Positions 45,756 to 55,094 of a stretch of DNA of 64,000 bases are shown here, in pieces (within the stretch, counting starts at the first letter, position 1; every line of letters starts with the position of its first letter). The DNA is taken from positions 40,495 to 104,494 of the forward strand of contig JASMLX010000002.1 in NCBI GenBank assembly GCA_030748495.1. The letters are read 5' to 3'. Made by a program: the position numbers and the translations under genes. The notes beneath the pieces are model-generated. The model did not search any database and had not been told where the DNA came from. It saw nothing but the letters and a program-made list of their open reading frames with translations. This stretch comes from Candidatus Poribacteria bacterium (GTDB lineage: Bacteria > Poribacteria > WGA-4E > UBA9662).

Positions 45756-46160
45756 TCAGCGAACCATGTTGATCTGAGTAGCCATTCCCTCTTTTAGCTG
45801 ATGCTTTTCTGCAATTGACCCTTCGTTAATGGCGATTTTTAGCTGTCCATCGTCATTATCAAAACGGGCCAAGTATTCCCCGATAGGAACATCACCATAG
45901 TCGACGACCAATTTACAGGTTAACTGTCCTGTCGCCCCATTATCGCCAAAACTGACGGTCAGCGTATCACCCACCTGCAAAGCCGTTTTCTCTTTTTCAA
46001 TCGCACCGATGATGGCGTTCCCGTAACTGTCAATCGACGTGATCTGGGTTTTATATTTAACCCTGGTTTGAGTTCTCCTCTTCTTAGCCTGGCAGCCAGC
46101 TAGAATTAGCATCGAGATTGAACAGAGAGCTATGACGACCAACATTCGTTTTTGTTTCAT
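45756..46160 (-). CDS. Lipoprotein with SAM-hydroxide-adenosyltransferase C-terminal-like domain
   Basis: A 134-residue protein. A lysine-rich start, hydrophobic core and LILAGC lipobox (Cys 23) mark a lipoprotein. The mature part (about residues 38-134) reads ITSIDSYGNAIIGAIEKEKT, LQVGDTLTVSFGD, VVDYGDVPIGEYLARFDNDD and GQLKIAINEGSIAEKHQLKE. The IDSYGN, YGDVPIGE and IAINEGS elements in this order match the C-terminal beta-barrel domain of S-adenosyl-L-methionine hydroxide adenosyltransferases (DUF62). The catalytic N-terminal domain is absent, so enzymatic activity is unlikely; a small-molecule-binding periplasmic role is possible. Confidence 0.7.
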   Translation of the reverse strand: MKQKRMLVVIALCSISMLILAGCQAKKRRTQTRVKYKTQITSIDSYGNAIIGAIEKEKTALQVGDTLTVSFGDNGATGQLTCKLVVDYGDVPIGEYLARFDNDDGQLKIAINEGSIAEKHQLKEGMATQINMVR

Positions 46161-46306
46161 TCCGGTTCTCCTTTGTTTTCAACCGTCACTTAAACAGAAG
46201 GAAACGGTTGGAAATAATTCCATAGTATCATAGTCCAAGGTGAGATTCAAAGAATAGAGGAACATTGCAATCCTGGATCTAAAATGGTGTTGTTTCAGCA
46301 GTTCTC

Positions 46307-47044
46307 CTATATTGCCCAATAATCCCACAGGGATTGAGGTAGATTCTTGCGAACTCCGGCATCGTCTTTGTGAACCCAACGGGCAAAAAGGCCAATTCGT
46401 GGTGACGGACGAACATTGGCTGATCCAGTATGCGTTAGCCAACCGTGCCACAGAATAACGTCACCTGCCTGACCGGCAAACTCTTGAGGCGGTTGGGTGT
46501 TGGCGCCACAGAAAATAGACCAGCCTTGTTCCTTCCACTCTGGTAAATCACGAAAAGTCCCCTCGATTTGGTCCGGGTGCTGAAGAAAGTAGGTGTGGGC
46601 GTCGTGATGGCTACCAGGCCAAAAGGTGAAACTCCCACCACCGGGACCGACGTCATATAAGTACGTGGTGAGCGCAACCATCAGTACCGCTTGACAACCC
46701 TCACCTGGATAACCGTCCAGATGTCCGGATTGCGGCATTTGCCATTGTTTGCCTTCTTGCGGCCAACGGGTTAGAATCCCGCAACCGCCACCGCTAAAAT
46801 CACTGCTCCCAAGTTGGAAGACGATCGATTGGATATCTGGTAAGCCGCCCAATTGGGGCTTGAGTTTCGGTGATCCGGCTTGTTTAGCTTGAGACCAGCT
46901 AGTTGGGTCTTCAAGACTACCGCCTACTTGTTGCCAGAACTGACACCGCCACTGATCGATAATTTTGGAATCGATAAAATCGCGTAAAATCAGATATCCG
47001 TTTTGTTTGAAGTCCAGAATTTGTTGTTCATCTAAGGTAGTCAT
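46307..47044 (-). CDS. Phytanoyl-CoA dioxygenase (PhyH) family protein C
   Basis: A 245-residue Fe(II)/2-oxoglutarate oxygenase. The start MTTLDEQQILDFKQNGYLIL is the usual PhyH opening helix. The iron triad is H108-x-D110 in SGHLDGYPG and H205 in WLTHTGSAN, with Arg 216 in RPSPRIGLFARW as the likely 2-oxoglutarate anchor. GPGGGSFTFWPGSHHDAH is the standard loop before the distal His. It is not in an operon with other oxygenases; the lipoprotein gene lies downstream on the same strand after 146 bases. The substrate is unknown. Confidence 0.87.
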   Translation of the reverse strand: MTTLDEQQILDFKQNGYLILRDFIDSKIIDQWRCQFWQQVGGSLEDPTSWSQAKQAGSPKLKPQLGGLPDIQSIVFQLGSSDFSGGGCGILTRWPQEGKQWQMPQSGHLDGYPGEGCQAVLMVALTTYLYDVGPGGGSFTFWPGSHHDAHTYFLQHPDQIEGTFRDLPEWKEQGWSIFCGANTQPPQEFAGQAGDVILWHGWLTHTGSANVRPSPRIGLFARWVHKDDAGVRKNLPQSLWDYWAI

Positions 47045-47146
47045 AGATCTATTTCATCCGTCCAAATGACTGTGGATATATACTTGCTAGATGCATAAAA
47101 ATATTATATCACACCATTTTTGTTTGTGATCGTTAAAGCGGTTTAG

Positions 47147-47195
47147 CATCATTGGTGTGGGCGATTCCACTGTGAAACCGCCTACGCCAATGATG
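47147..47195. promoter_or_regulatory. Long hairpin upstream of M23-like gene
   Basis: Bases 47147-47163 pair with 47179-47195 over 17 positions, with two mismatches in DNA that become G-U pairs in plus-strand RNA. The loop is 15 bases and no T-run follows. It lies 131 bases before the ATG at 47326, so it may be part of that gene's leader or an operator. Confidence 0.5.
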
Positions 47196-47325
47196 TCAAC
47201 GACAACTAGGGAGAGAGGGCATGTCCGAGATGACAAGGCTGAAAATATTCAGAAATCCCAGAGGTCTACACCTAGACACCTATTCGGTTCTAATTAAGCT
47301 TAGAAACCTGTTGGAGGAGGGGTCG

Positions 47326-48153
47326 ATGCGTAAGGTTAGTTTGGTACTATTGGTATTAGCTGTTTCCGTGGGCTCAATCCATGCTGAAGATAGCGGAGAG
47401 GTAGAAGCCGTCACTACCAACCGTTCGGTTTCACTGCCTGGTAAACAACGGCAGCAGATTATTAGTTTCCTACCCTTGATCAGTGACTTCCATAAACGTC
47501 CATCAGATAGGTTTCTGGTAGATCTAGAGGTGGTACATCGTGGCCATCCTTATAAAGGCCGGCGAGCGGAACGCCCACATACTGGTGGACATGTCTATTT
47601 TGACGTGCAAGATATTTCGGATTTAGCAAAAGCAATCCAGAAAATCCCGGCAATATACGCTGTTGCTGACGGTGTGATTACGCGGATTGACTATTCTTTT
47701 CGGCTTCGCGAAATGTTTGAACCGGCTTTGGGTAAGCTAGTAGCTAACAGGCGTTATGGCATTGGACTAACTTTTGCTCGCGAAGGTGATACTGGAATCA
47801 CATTCCACTACAGTATAGAACCATTCATTAATCCGGGGACGAATGATTTTTACGATCAGTTTGTTTGGGTAAAATTGGGGCAGCGGGTTAAGAAAGGTGA
47901 TGTGATAGCCAGGATGTATATACCCAAAAATCAAGAGCTTGCTCAAAAAACACACATACACTTCAACCTAATCAGAGAGGGTGGGGGCGGTTTTATTTCA
48001 CCATCCATTTTTAATCAGAAGATTGTGCGAGAATTTCATCGACGGTGGCACCTTTTCTCCAATGATCCCGATGCTCCAATTCCACCATGTATGGGGTATA
48101 TGTTAGAAGCAGATGAAAATCCGTTTGCGAGGAGAGTAGTCAATAGTCTCTGA
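47326..48153 (+). CDS. Secreted M23 (LytM)-like peptidase-domain protein
   Basis: GGAGGAGGGG precedes the ATG at 47326; a longer in-frame start at 47221 would mask the signal peptide (KVSLVLLVLAVSVGSIHA). The 275-residue protein has a single M23-like domain: RPHTGGHVYFDV gives the H-x3-D zinc pair (H89, D93), AVADGVITRIDYSF the next strand, FHYSIEP and VKLGQRVKKGDVIARMY the biotinyl-lipoyl-like turn, and THIHFNLIREGGGG the final HxH. M23 proteins cut peptidoglycan cross-bridges or activate amidases. The metal ligands are present, but the spacing between halves is long and the active site is plausible rather than certain. The C-terminal extension has no known domain. Confidence 0.72.
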   Translation: MRKVSLVLLVLAVSVGSIHAEDSGEVEAVTTNRSVSLPGKQRQQIISFLPLISDFHKRPSDRFLVDLEVVHRGHPYKGRRAERPHTGGHVYFDVQDISDLAKAIQKIPAIYAVADGVITRIDYSFRLREMFEPALGKLVANRRYGIGLTFAREGDTGITFHYSIEPFINPGTNDFYDQFVWVKLGQRVKKGDVIARMYIPKNQELAQKTHIHFNLIREGGGGFISPSIFNQKIVREFHRRWHLFSNDPDAPIPPCMGYMLEADENPFARRVVNSL

Positions 48154-48480
48154 CAGCTTAAGATGTTAATTGATCCAGATATCTGTTGCAGGTTGTCGAC
48201 AGCAAGAGAGATTAGCCAAGTGACTGAATCCTGGCGTGAAAACCGATCCGAGTAGTACACAGTTACACTTGAGTCACACTTGAACCACCCGTTCTGAAAC
48301 GCGCCTTTCCGCAAATGACCCGAGAGTGGCCCTCTGGCTCAACGATCTGGTGGGGGCCAGTAGTGTCTCATCGGCTTCAGAGCTAAGCTATGGTTATTTG
48401 TTGGAGGATTAAATTTGGTCTATTGGGCCTTATCTAAATCTACATCTGAGAGGAGTTTCTGACCCAAGCAGATATCAACT

Positions 48481-49509
48481 ATGTTTCCTCTCATTGCACA
48501 ACTAGCAGCTCTGACAGTGTTTGGGCAGCAGCCGGATCCACCCGGGCGAGTAAAAGAAGGTCAGGCTGTAAATGAAGCTTATCTGTTTGCTCACATGATA
48601 CACAGCGATTATGGTCGGCTTTATTATTCGGTCAGTCTTGATGGGTTACACTGGTTTCAATTAAATGGAGGGAATCGGGTTCTTGAAGACTACAGAGGCC
48701 ACCCCGATATTTGCCTGGGGCATGATAAGCGATATTACCTGGTCGGCAATCAAAATGACGCCTCAACCGATATCAATATTTGGGTGTCTGGCGATCTGAT
48801 TAATTGGACGCGACATAGTACTTATGCGCCCGATCTTAAACAGACACCTGACTACCAAAGTGCACTTCCGCGGATAGGAGCTCCCAAGTTATTCTTTGAT
48901 CAAATTTCATCTCAGTATGTAATGTCATGGCATACGCCGCACTAGGAAGGGAGCAAAGAGGACCCCGAAAGATATTGGGCCAGCCAACGCACACTGTATG
49001 TCACCTCCAACGACCTGATTTCTTTTTCCGATCGGCCTACCAAATTGCTACCTTGGGATATGGGCACCATTGACGTGATTATTCGACAGGCAGAAGAAAA
49101 ATATTGGGCCATTATCAAAGATGAGACATATCCCACACTAGATTGGGTAACGGGTAAAACGATACGCTTAGCCAGTGCCAGTCGCTTGTTGGGTCCATAC
49201 AGTAATTTATCTGATCCGATTAGCCCCAATTTTAGAGAAGCACCGATGTTGATCCCATCTCCGGACGGGGAGGCGTGGTATTTATACTATGAGCAGTATC
49301 CAGGCATATCATACGGATTATCAGTAGCCAGTAGTCTAACCGGCCCGTGGCACCAAATATCAGGCTATACTTTTTTTGCTGATTGGGATAAATATAGTAT
49401 GCCAGAAAAGGTAAGGCATGGCTGTATGATCACAATTAGCCGAGAGGAGTACAATAACTTGGTGGCTAAATTTGGCAGGGCAAAAGAATCCAAGTCCAAT
49501 GGCAGGTAG
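48481..49509 (+). pseudogene. GH43-like beta-propeller protein with one in-frame TAG
   Basis: A frame of 343 codons reads as one five-bladed propeller of the GH43/GH32-like type: AYLFAHMIHSDYGRLYYSVS, GLHWFQLNGGNRVLEDYRGH, INIWVSGDLINWTRHS, GAPKLFFDQISSQYVMSWHT. A TAG at 48943-48945 follows TPH, then the same frame resumes EGSKEDPERYWASQRTLYVT, then REAPMLIPSPDGEAWYLYYE and FADWDKYSMPEKVRHGCMIT. No shift is needed. Such proteins act on arabinan, xylan or galactan; the exact class is uncertain. The start at 48481 gives a weak signal-like N-terminus. The gene is likely dead or makes a truncated product. Confidence 0.7.
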
Positions 49510-49776
49510 ATTTTGGGTTAGATTGATTGGATACGTCCAACTCGTCGATTGCCTGAATTTTATCGAATTGTATCTGGTTGAACTTGTTCTCTGTATTGGA
49601 TCGTGTCCACTGCTTCGGCAGGTTTTCACTCCATCCTGAACTGAAATGTCACCTTCATTTACCGCATTTCACCTTATTCGTTATTCGTGGCTCATATATT
49701 ATTGGGTTATAGAGACGGATTCCAAATCCGCGTGGTCAGTGACAGAAGGGTCGTGGAGATAAAGCTTGGATCTGCT

Positions 49777-50775
49777 TTATTCTAACCTTTGCGTCACATG
49801 GGCTAAGCCGTTGCCTGGATGAACACGGTGAATGCGGCGGAGCATGATGACAATGCCGCTCTGTTGGCTGGTGATTCTCGCCAAAATATCACCAAAGGCG
49901 TCGCAGACAGTACCCAGTTGTTGGCCAATACTGACACTCTCCAACAAATCCACCTCCGACCGGAAATAACCAGCAACGGGAGTCGTAATTACTTCGTCCA
50001 GGTTACCGTCCCCAATCAGGTGGTGGGTCACGGGTTGTAACTGCGGTTCGCCTTCGAGCATATCGAGGTGCTTCATCACGTTGAGGACACCAGTAGTGAA
50101 GCATCTCACGTCTTCCGGACGCGCATATCCACCACCTGCAGCCTCTGTGTATAGGGCGGGAATTCCCAAGTCGGTGGCAGCGGTCAGGCTTCGTCCAGGA
50201 GGGATTGGTAGTGGATGCCCCCACATTACAGATACGCCGAATGCTTTCGCTCCAGCCAGCGCACGTTGGCCCCGTTCGTCATCGCTGCGTACATAACCGA
50301 TGAGCGTCGGAATACGGGCGGTGATACCACCACTATGCAGGTCGATGAGGAAATCAGATGGTTTCAGCAACTTTTCGGTCAAAAAGTAGGCGATTTGCTC
50401 GGTGATCGTGCCGTGCTTATCACCTGGAAAAACCCGGGCTAAATTTTGGCCATCGATGGTGCTGCTACGCGTAGCTGTCCCGTAAGCGGGGACATTACAT
50501 ATCGGCACCATCAGCAACGTCCCACACAGGTCGCTGGGTGCCAGGCTACAAAAGATCCGAGGGATCGCTTCAACCCCTTCATATTCGTCACCGTGTATAG
50601 CCGCTAGAACCAGTAGTGTTGGACCGACAATGGGTCCGGTTACATGGAGAAAAGGTAACTGCCAGTAACCACCATCTACTCGCTGAGTTACCTTCAGCCA
50701 GCCGGTCTCTTTGGTATTTCGAGGTAACTTTGAAACGTCGATCTCTTCGCCTGTGGTGTGTAAAGATGATGACAT
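49777..50775 (-). CDS. Succinylglutamate desuccinylase/aspartoacylase family zinc deacylase
   Basis: A 332-residue zinc carboxypeptidase-fold protein. LVLAAIHGDEYEGVEAIPRI carries the His and Glu zinc ligands, LIDLHSGGITARIPTLIGYV the second His, and LYTEAAGGGYA the catalytic Glu. NVPAYGTATRSSTIDGQNLA with the Arg and Asn residues binds the substrate carboxylate. The C-terminal part (GYFRSEVDLLESVSIGQQLG) is a barrel typical of the family. It probably removes an acyl group from an N-acyl amino acid or related amide; the substrate is not known. Its ATG lies 12 bases beyond the predicted natural stop of the ceramidase-like gene, so the two form an operon. Confidence 0.85.
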   Translation of the reverse strand: MSSSLHTTGEEIDVSKLPRNTKETGWLKVTQRVDGGYWQLPFLHVTGPIVGPTLLVLAAIHGDEYEGVEAIPRIFCSLAPSDLCGTLLMVPICNVPAYGTATRSSTIDGQNLARVFPGDKHGTITEQIAYFLTEKLLKPSDFLIDLHSGGITARIPTLIGYVRSDDERGQRALAGAKAFGVSVMWGHPLPIPPGRSLTAATDLGIPALYTEAAGGGYARPEDVRCFTTGVLNVMKHLDMLEGEPQLQPVTHHLIGDGNLDEVITTPVAGYFRSEVDLLESVSIGQQLGTVCDAFGDILARITSQQSGIVIMLRRIHRVHPGNGLAHVTQRLE

Positions 50776-52156
50776 GGTTGTTATCCTTAGTGTGATGCGT
50801 CTGCAGATGACCCCACCGACTGAAGGTCATCCCCCCCAACCGTTTTAGGATTAGCTCTAAAATACGGTCTGCGGTGCCGGGCATAAAGTGGGTCGAAGAC
50901 GATGTTGCCTCATAACCACCCCGGTCATATTCATAGGCCAGTGGCAAATACCCTTGGTATCCACCACAACACGAAACAAGCACGCTGTTGGGAAATCGCT
51001 GCTTCATTTTGAGTCCAATCTCCGCTAACACCTCAAACGGCAAACCTACAAACACGGTATCACCAATCTGCACAAACTGGATATTGATCTGTGTTCTGTT
51101 TTCAGGGTATTGTCTGGCCCGACTATACACCATCATTTTATGTCGAAATGTGTTCAGCAGTTGGCCATAGGCCCCTCCCTTTGCCTCTTTCTGCGCCAGA
51201 ACGTCCTGCCTGGCTTCCTCGTATTCCGCCTCTGCTGTTGCGGGATCGGTTTTGATAATTGTCTCGACCTCTAACACAACTGAATCGGCCGATAGCGAAG
51301 TCGAGGCATCGTTCTGAAACAGTCGCTCGGCCAGAATCGTCGACTGTCCCAAGATGTCTCCAATCCGCTGACGGCAATCCCCTCTGCGGTTAATAGGGGC
51401 AGCATCTCCGGCCGCACCGAGAGTAAACAATACCGGGCACTGCCAGGTTCGCGAAATCGTCTGCCGCGCGTAGTAGATATAATCGGCTGAAAATCGATAA
51501 TAGTCCTCTTCCGGTGAGCATCCGGTAACCGGATGGCAACTGAAATTCAGCAGTGCAGCCTGATGACCGTCTTCTCCGACTAAACGATGAACGGTCAGTT
51601 CATCGTCCACCGGGCTGAAGGTGTACGGTGTCGGATCGTCCGGGTACAGCAGGTTCATTTCGACTATACCGTCAGATTTTCTGACCGTTCTTCGGTTAAA
51701 CAAGACCTGAGGTACTCGTACCCGCGCCGTTTCGACGCGCATGGAGCACAGGTTGCCCAGCGCTTCCTTTGCCGTGTCGATCATCTTTCGCTTAAACTCG
51801 CTCACATAGTTCGAGTCCGGGTCGACGAAAGCAACTTCCGGTTCACTGGAAGTTGTCCCGTGTAAAGCAGGTGCGAAGTGGGTATGAGATCCTGATATCA
51901 GGATATTTGGATAACCCACGCCCGTCTCCTGTTCCAGTAGGGCATATAGCTCTTGACAAACGTCGAATTGCACCCCAATCATGTCCAAAGCAAAAAATAG
52001 TATCCGGTTTTCGCCATCGCTGGCCGCCAGACATACTAGCGACAGAGCCTCACGCACACCACTTGAAGGGTGGGTCCGACTCGCATAACCGTGTGCCCAA
52101 ACCGGGTGCCCCGGTGTGATATCGCGCTGCGCTACGCCAAATTTCAGTTCAGCCAT
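50588..52156 (-). CDS. Neutral/alkaline ceramidase-like hydrolase, frame extended by a G7 shift
   Basis: The first ~440 residues match the neutral/alkaline non-lysosomal ceramidase domain: ISGSHTHFAPALHG with zinc His residues, LLNFSCHPVTGC, FTLGAAGDAAPINRRGD and LVSCCGGYQGYLPLAYEYDR. The position of the ceramidase nucleophile Ser appears as Ala in AAGDAAP, as in many bacterial homologues of unknown substrate. After LKRLGG the frame runs through a G7 tract (50831-50837) into 190 bases of the next gene read out of frame, ending in junk. One extra G would instead give a stop at 50787, 11 bases before the downstream ATG, and a 456-residue protein. So the encoded C-terminus is probably not natural. 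Confidence 0.78.
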   Translation of the reverse strand: MAELKFGVAQRDITPGHPVWAHGYASRTHPSSGVREALSLVCLAASDGENRILFFALDMIGVQFDVCQELYALLEQETGVGYPNILISGSHTHFAPALHGTTSSEPEVAFVDPDSNYVSEFKRKMIDTAKEALGNLCSMRVETARVRVPQVLFNRRTVRKSDGIVEMNLLYPDDPTPYTFSPVDDELTVHRLVGEDGHQAALLNFSCHPVTGCSPEEDYYRFSADYIYYARQTISRTWQCPVLFTLGAAGDAAPINRRGDCRQRIGDILGQSTILAERLFQNDASTSLSADSVVLEVETIIKTDPATAEAEYEEARQDVLAQKEAKGGAYGQLLNTFRHKMMVYSRARQYPENRTQINIQFVQIGDTVFVGLPFEVLAEIGLKMKQRFPNSVLVSCCGGYQGYLPLAYEYDRGGYEATSSSTHFMPGTADRILELILKRLGGMTFSRWGHLQTHHTKDNNHVIIFTHHRRRDRRFKVTSKYQRDRLAEGNSASRWWLLAVTFSPCNRTHCRSNTTGSSGYTR

Positions 52157-52659
52157 TGCTCATTATTCTCCTTTGATCTTTTTTCATATTACCCAACGAT
52201 AAACCACAACTTTGAGATGGAGGGCAGGCAGATCTGTATAACCACTCCCGATCTGTGCTAATACCAGATGCAGCAAGGTCGATAGCAGTGCCGAGTCGAT
52301 ACTGGTTTTTCCACTTTCATCACCGGATATTATTATCGGAGACTATCAAACCATTCACCTGATGTTGACTTTGCGGGTGCCGACCTACCTGGTTAGCCGA
52401 ATTCAGAGGTCCGAATACAGTAATCCGAATACAACCGCGGTAACGGATTCAACCTGCTGAGAGATCAGCCTTAATGTAGAGCATCTATAACGATAATTAG
52501 ATCCCTTGACAACAAACAGATCGATTTCATTCATAGCTTGAACCTCGTTACTTCGGCCAGTGGTAATGGCCTGTTCTAAGTACCAAACGTAGTAAAGCTG
52601 TACTATGTGCGGCTCAGGGGAAAGTTGCTGTTGCGAGCAGCGAGGTTATCAGATCGAGG
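52157..52659. other. Gene-free region
   Basis: I see no supported gene or strong structure between the ceramidase-like gene and the oxidoreductase fragment. Confidence 0.4.
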
Positions 52660-52906
52660 CGTGCAAATGGTGTGGCGTAATGATCTCGACCACGTCGATC
52701 TCCGGGTCATCGAGCAGTTTCCGATAGTCGGTATGCGCCTTTGTTGCTTCCCACTCTGCTGCCCGCCCCCGCACGCGTTCCTCGTTGATATCACCGACCG
52801 TGTAAAGCTCTGCGTTTGGAGCGTTCGCATAGCTCAAAGCGTGCAGCCCGGCGATATTGCCAACTCCGATGAGGCTAATGCGAACTTTTTCATTTCGTGT
52901 ACTTCC
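52660..52906 (-). pseudogene. N-terminal fragment of a Gfo/Idh/MocA oxidoreductase
   Basis: The minus strand reads KVRISLIGVGNIAGLHALSY, with the GxGxxA NAD motif, then AELYTVGDINEERVRGRAAE, then ATKAHTDYRKLLDDPEIDVV and EIITPHHLHASI, ending at a stop where relatives continue for over 200 residues. The start codon is out of frame unless one A is added in an AAAAA run (expected MKKVRI). It is a truncated and shifted remnant. Confidence 0.7.
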
Positions 52907-52984
52907 TAATCGACAGGTTAATAGCCTATCAACGTAATTGAATTATGAAGGTTATTAACCTGCAGCCTCTACTTCAGCCAGAAT

Positions 52985-53842
52985 ACGCTTGATATTGGCA
53001 TATTGGCGACGCCTTTGGCAATGCTACCCTTGAGTCGTTAGGATCGGTGATTTCTAGCGAGATTGTACCGGTGTAACCCGCCTGCTTAAGAATGATGAAC
53101 AGGGTGGACCACTGCATATCGCCCTCGCCGCTAATGGCACGCCGGGCATACTCGCCAGTCGGAATTTGCCGCCATTCGTCGCCTTCCCGGGGCTCTTTGC
53201 TCAGGTAGAAGTCTTTCGCGTGGACTGAACCACGGAATCGGCAAGTTGGCGAGTGGCTTCAACGTGGCCTTCGCCAAAGACCTGCTGAAAATTGGTGAAG
53301 TCGATGTTGACCCCGAAATTGGGTTTGTTGACTAGCTGGACGATTTTGAGAGTCTGAGCGGTGCGTCCGAGCAGACGACCGTGGTTTTCAACACCGACTT
53401 TGATGCCTTTATCGGCCGCTGCCTCGGTGATTTCGGTCATACCGGTTGCAATGCGCTTGAGAACGTCGTCCAGATCGGTCTCTTCGGGGGGACCGGGAAT
53501 CGAAGATCTTGGGTCGAGACGGATGGTGTCTGTATTGAGCAACCGGGCTGTGTCAAGGCGTTCGATACAGCGTTCAATACAGGCACGGTATTCGACCTCA
53601 TCATAGACGGCAAAGTTGCTGTCGAGGGTGTAGCAAGAGGTTTCGAGATGGTGTTCGGCCATGAGATCTCGGGCTTCTTTGGCTTGTTGATTTTCATCCC
53701 GGTCAGAATCCCAGAACCGGCTGAGGGGCTCAAAACAGTCGGCTTCGGTTTTAGTACCGACAAAGGTGATGGCCTCCATCATAGAGATCTGGTTTTCGGT
53801 GAATAGAGGATTAAAGCAGTAGCTGCTAACGCCAGATTTCAT
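52985..53842 (-). pseudogene. Sugar phosphate isomerase/epimerase, single frameshift
   Basis: From the ATG at 53842 about 210 residues read as a TIM-barrel isomerase: MKSGVSSYCFNPLFTENQIS, HHLETSCYTLDSNFAVYDEV, GIKVGVENHGRLLGRTAQTL and FGVNIDFTNFQQVFGEGHVE. At about 53222 the expected VVHVHAKDFYLSKEPREGDE appears only after adding one base. The rest (GEYARRAISGEGDMQWSTLF, YTGTISLEITDPND) follows in the new frame to about 52985. Apart from this shift it looks well kept, so the break is recent or a sequence error. It is next to the oxidoreductase fragment, a common pairing in sugar or inositol use. Confidence 0.78.
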
Positions 53843-53893
53843 GGCAACAGGTCCGGGTCGGTTTGTGACAGGCCGCTCATAAGGCGAACTTCT

Positions 53894-54658
53894 TTAGAGG
53901 TGTTCCATTCCAGCGGGCATAAAGATTTCGTGCTTTTCCGGGTCGGAATAGCCCTGGATTTCCATGGGGGTGGCCCCGGGGCTTTCCAGGGCAGCTTTGA
54001 CAATGTGCTTATTGAAGACACTGACGAATTCGTCGTCCAGATAATCCTGAACAGGCATCCAGAGGCATTCTTCAATTTCTTCGTCTTGTTTGACCACATC
54101 CTGAGAAAGCGGTGATAATCGACAGACAAAATAAATGTCGGATTTGTTGTATCGATAGCCGTGCCAGTGGCGGAAGCACACCAGGGCCTGAAACTCAGTT
54201 TGAACACCGGTTTCTTCCATGACCTCTCTTGTGACACACTCGGCGATGTGTTCTCCCGGGTGAAGGGCCCCACCCGGAAGCTTATACGATGGGTTGTTGC
54301 GACGCCGGTACCGTTCGCTAACAACCAGGAGTTCGTTTTTTTCATTGATTACGACGCCACCAGCACCGGTATAGTGGGTTGCAAAGGGGGGAACGAACGC
54401 CCCTTCGACCAGGCGGCGGATGAGCAGGAGGTAGTTTTCCATACTGTGGTGAAATGTAAAGCCGGCGGCAGTGGCAATGGGAATCAAAGCGGCTTTTTCA
54501 ATCGGGATTTCCAGCCAGACAACCTTGTAATTTTCATCGCACCAGGTATCGAGCGAATGGGTAAGCTGCGCTTGAAAAGTTTTGGGATCGTCGGGAATAG
54601 GTTCAGGGTTGATAACAATGCCGCCAAAGGGATTGGGGTTGGCTTCCAGTAGTTCCAT
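53894..54658 (-). CDS. Nudix hydrolase with N-terminal pre-Nudix domain
   Basis: A 254-residue protein. Residues 1-85 resemble the pre-Nudix domain of NUDT6-like proteins (WLEIPIEKAALIPIATAAGF, then FHHSMENYLLLIRR). The Nudix fold follows with TGAGGVVINEKNELLVVSER and the complete Nudix box, G130-ALHPG-E136-(7)-REVMEETGV, which binds Mg or Mn and cleaves nucleoside-diphosphate-linked compounds. After the fold, DEEIEECLWMPVQDYLDDEF is typical. The substrate is unknown. Its ATG at 54658 is followed upstream by an AGAAAGGAG-type site. It ends 52 bases before the isomerase relic on the same strand, so they may have been co-transcribed. Confidence 0.87.
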   Translation of the reverse strand: MELLEANPNPFGGIVINPEPIPDDPKTFQAQLTHSLDTWCDENYKVVWLEIPIEKAALIPIATAAGFTFHHSMENYLLLIRRLVEGAFVPPFATHYTGAGGVVINEKNELLVVSERYRRRNNPSYKLPGGALHPGEHIAECVTREVMEETGVQTEFQALVCFRHWHGYRYNKSDIYFVCRLSPLSQDVVKQDEEIEECLWMPVQDYLDDEFVSVFNKHIVKAALESPGATPMEIQGYSDPEKHEIFMPAGMEHL

Positions 54659-55094
54659 AAAACTCCTTTCTATGAATCAAAAAATAGCTTGCCATATTTA
54701 CGAAAGGGAAATAAGGTTCGCAAGGGGGATTGTGAGGCGGTGGTTCTCCTGGACAGAGGTGAAGGTAGACGCTGATATTGGGCTGGGAAATGGATTTTTG
54801 ACCACTCAAGTCTAGAATCTCTGCTTTGTTCGCCTCTTTTAAGGTTCCAACTAAAGAGTAATAGGTTTCATTTATTCCACACTCCGGATGTAGATAACCA
54901 TATGCTAATAGAAAATTTTGTTGAATAGTCAGATGATCTACTTGGCAACGAAGCTCACACTAGCCATATCATATAATAGTTGCTACAAAATTGCAACAAC
55001 CAAGCGAAAGAGGGACAAGGAGGGGTGAAGTTTGAGGTGGGAAGGATAAATTTAGAATAGTGATTGGTGAATAAAAGGTGGAAGGTCAAATCAG
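54659..55094. other. Gene-free region
   Basis: No supported gene was recognised upstream of the Nudix gene; part is AT-rich and may hold its promoter. Confidence 0.4.

Noticed and set aside
49716..49730. A stem-loop with a tRNA-Trp-like anticodon loop (cggattccaaatccg).
   Set aside because: The flanks do not form acceptor, D or T arms and no T-loop sequence follows, so it is at best a decayed tRNA and probably chance.
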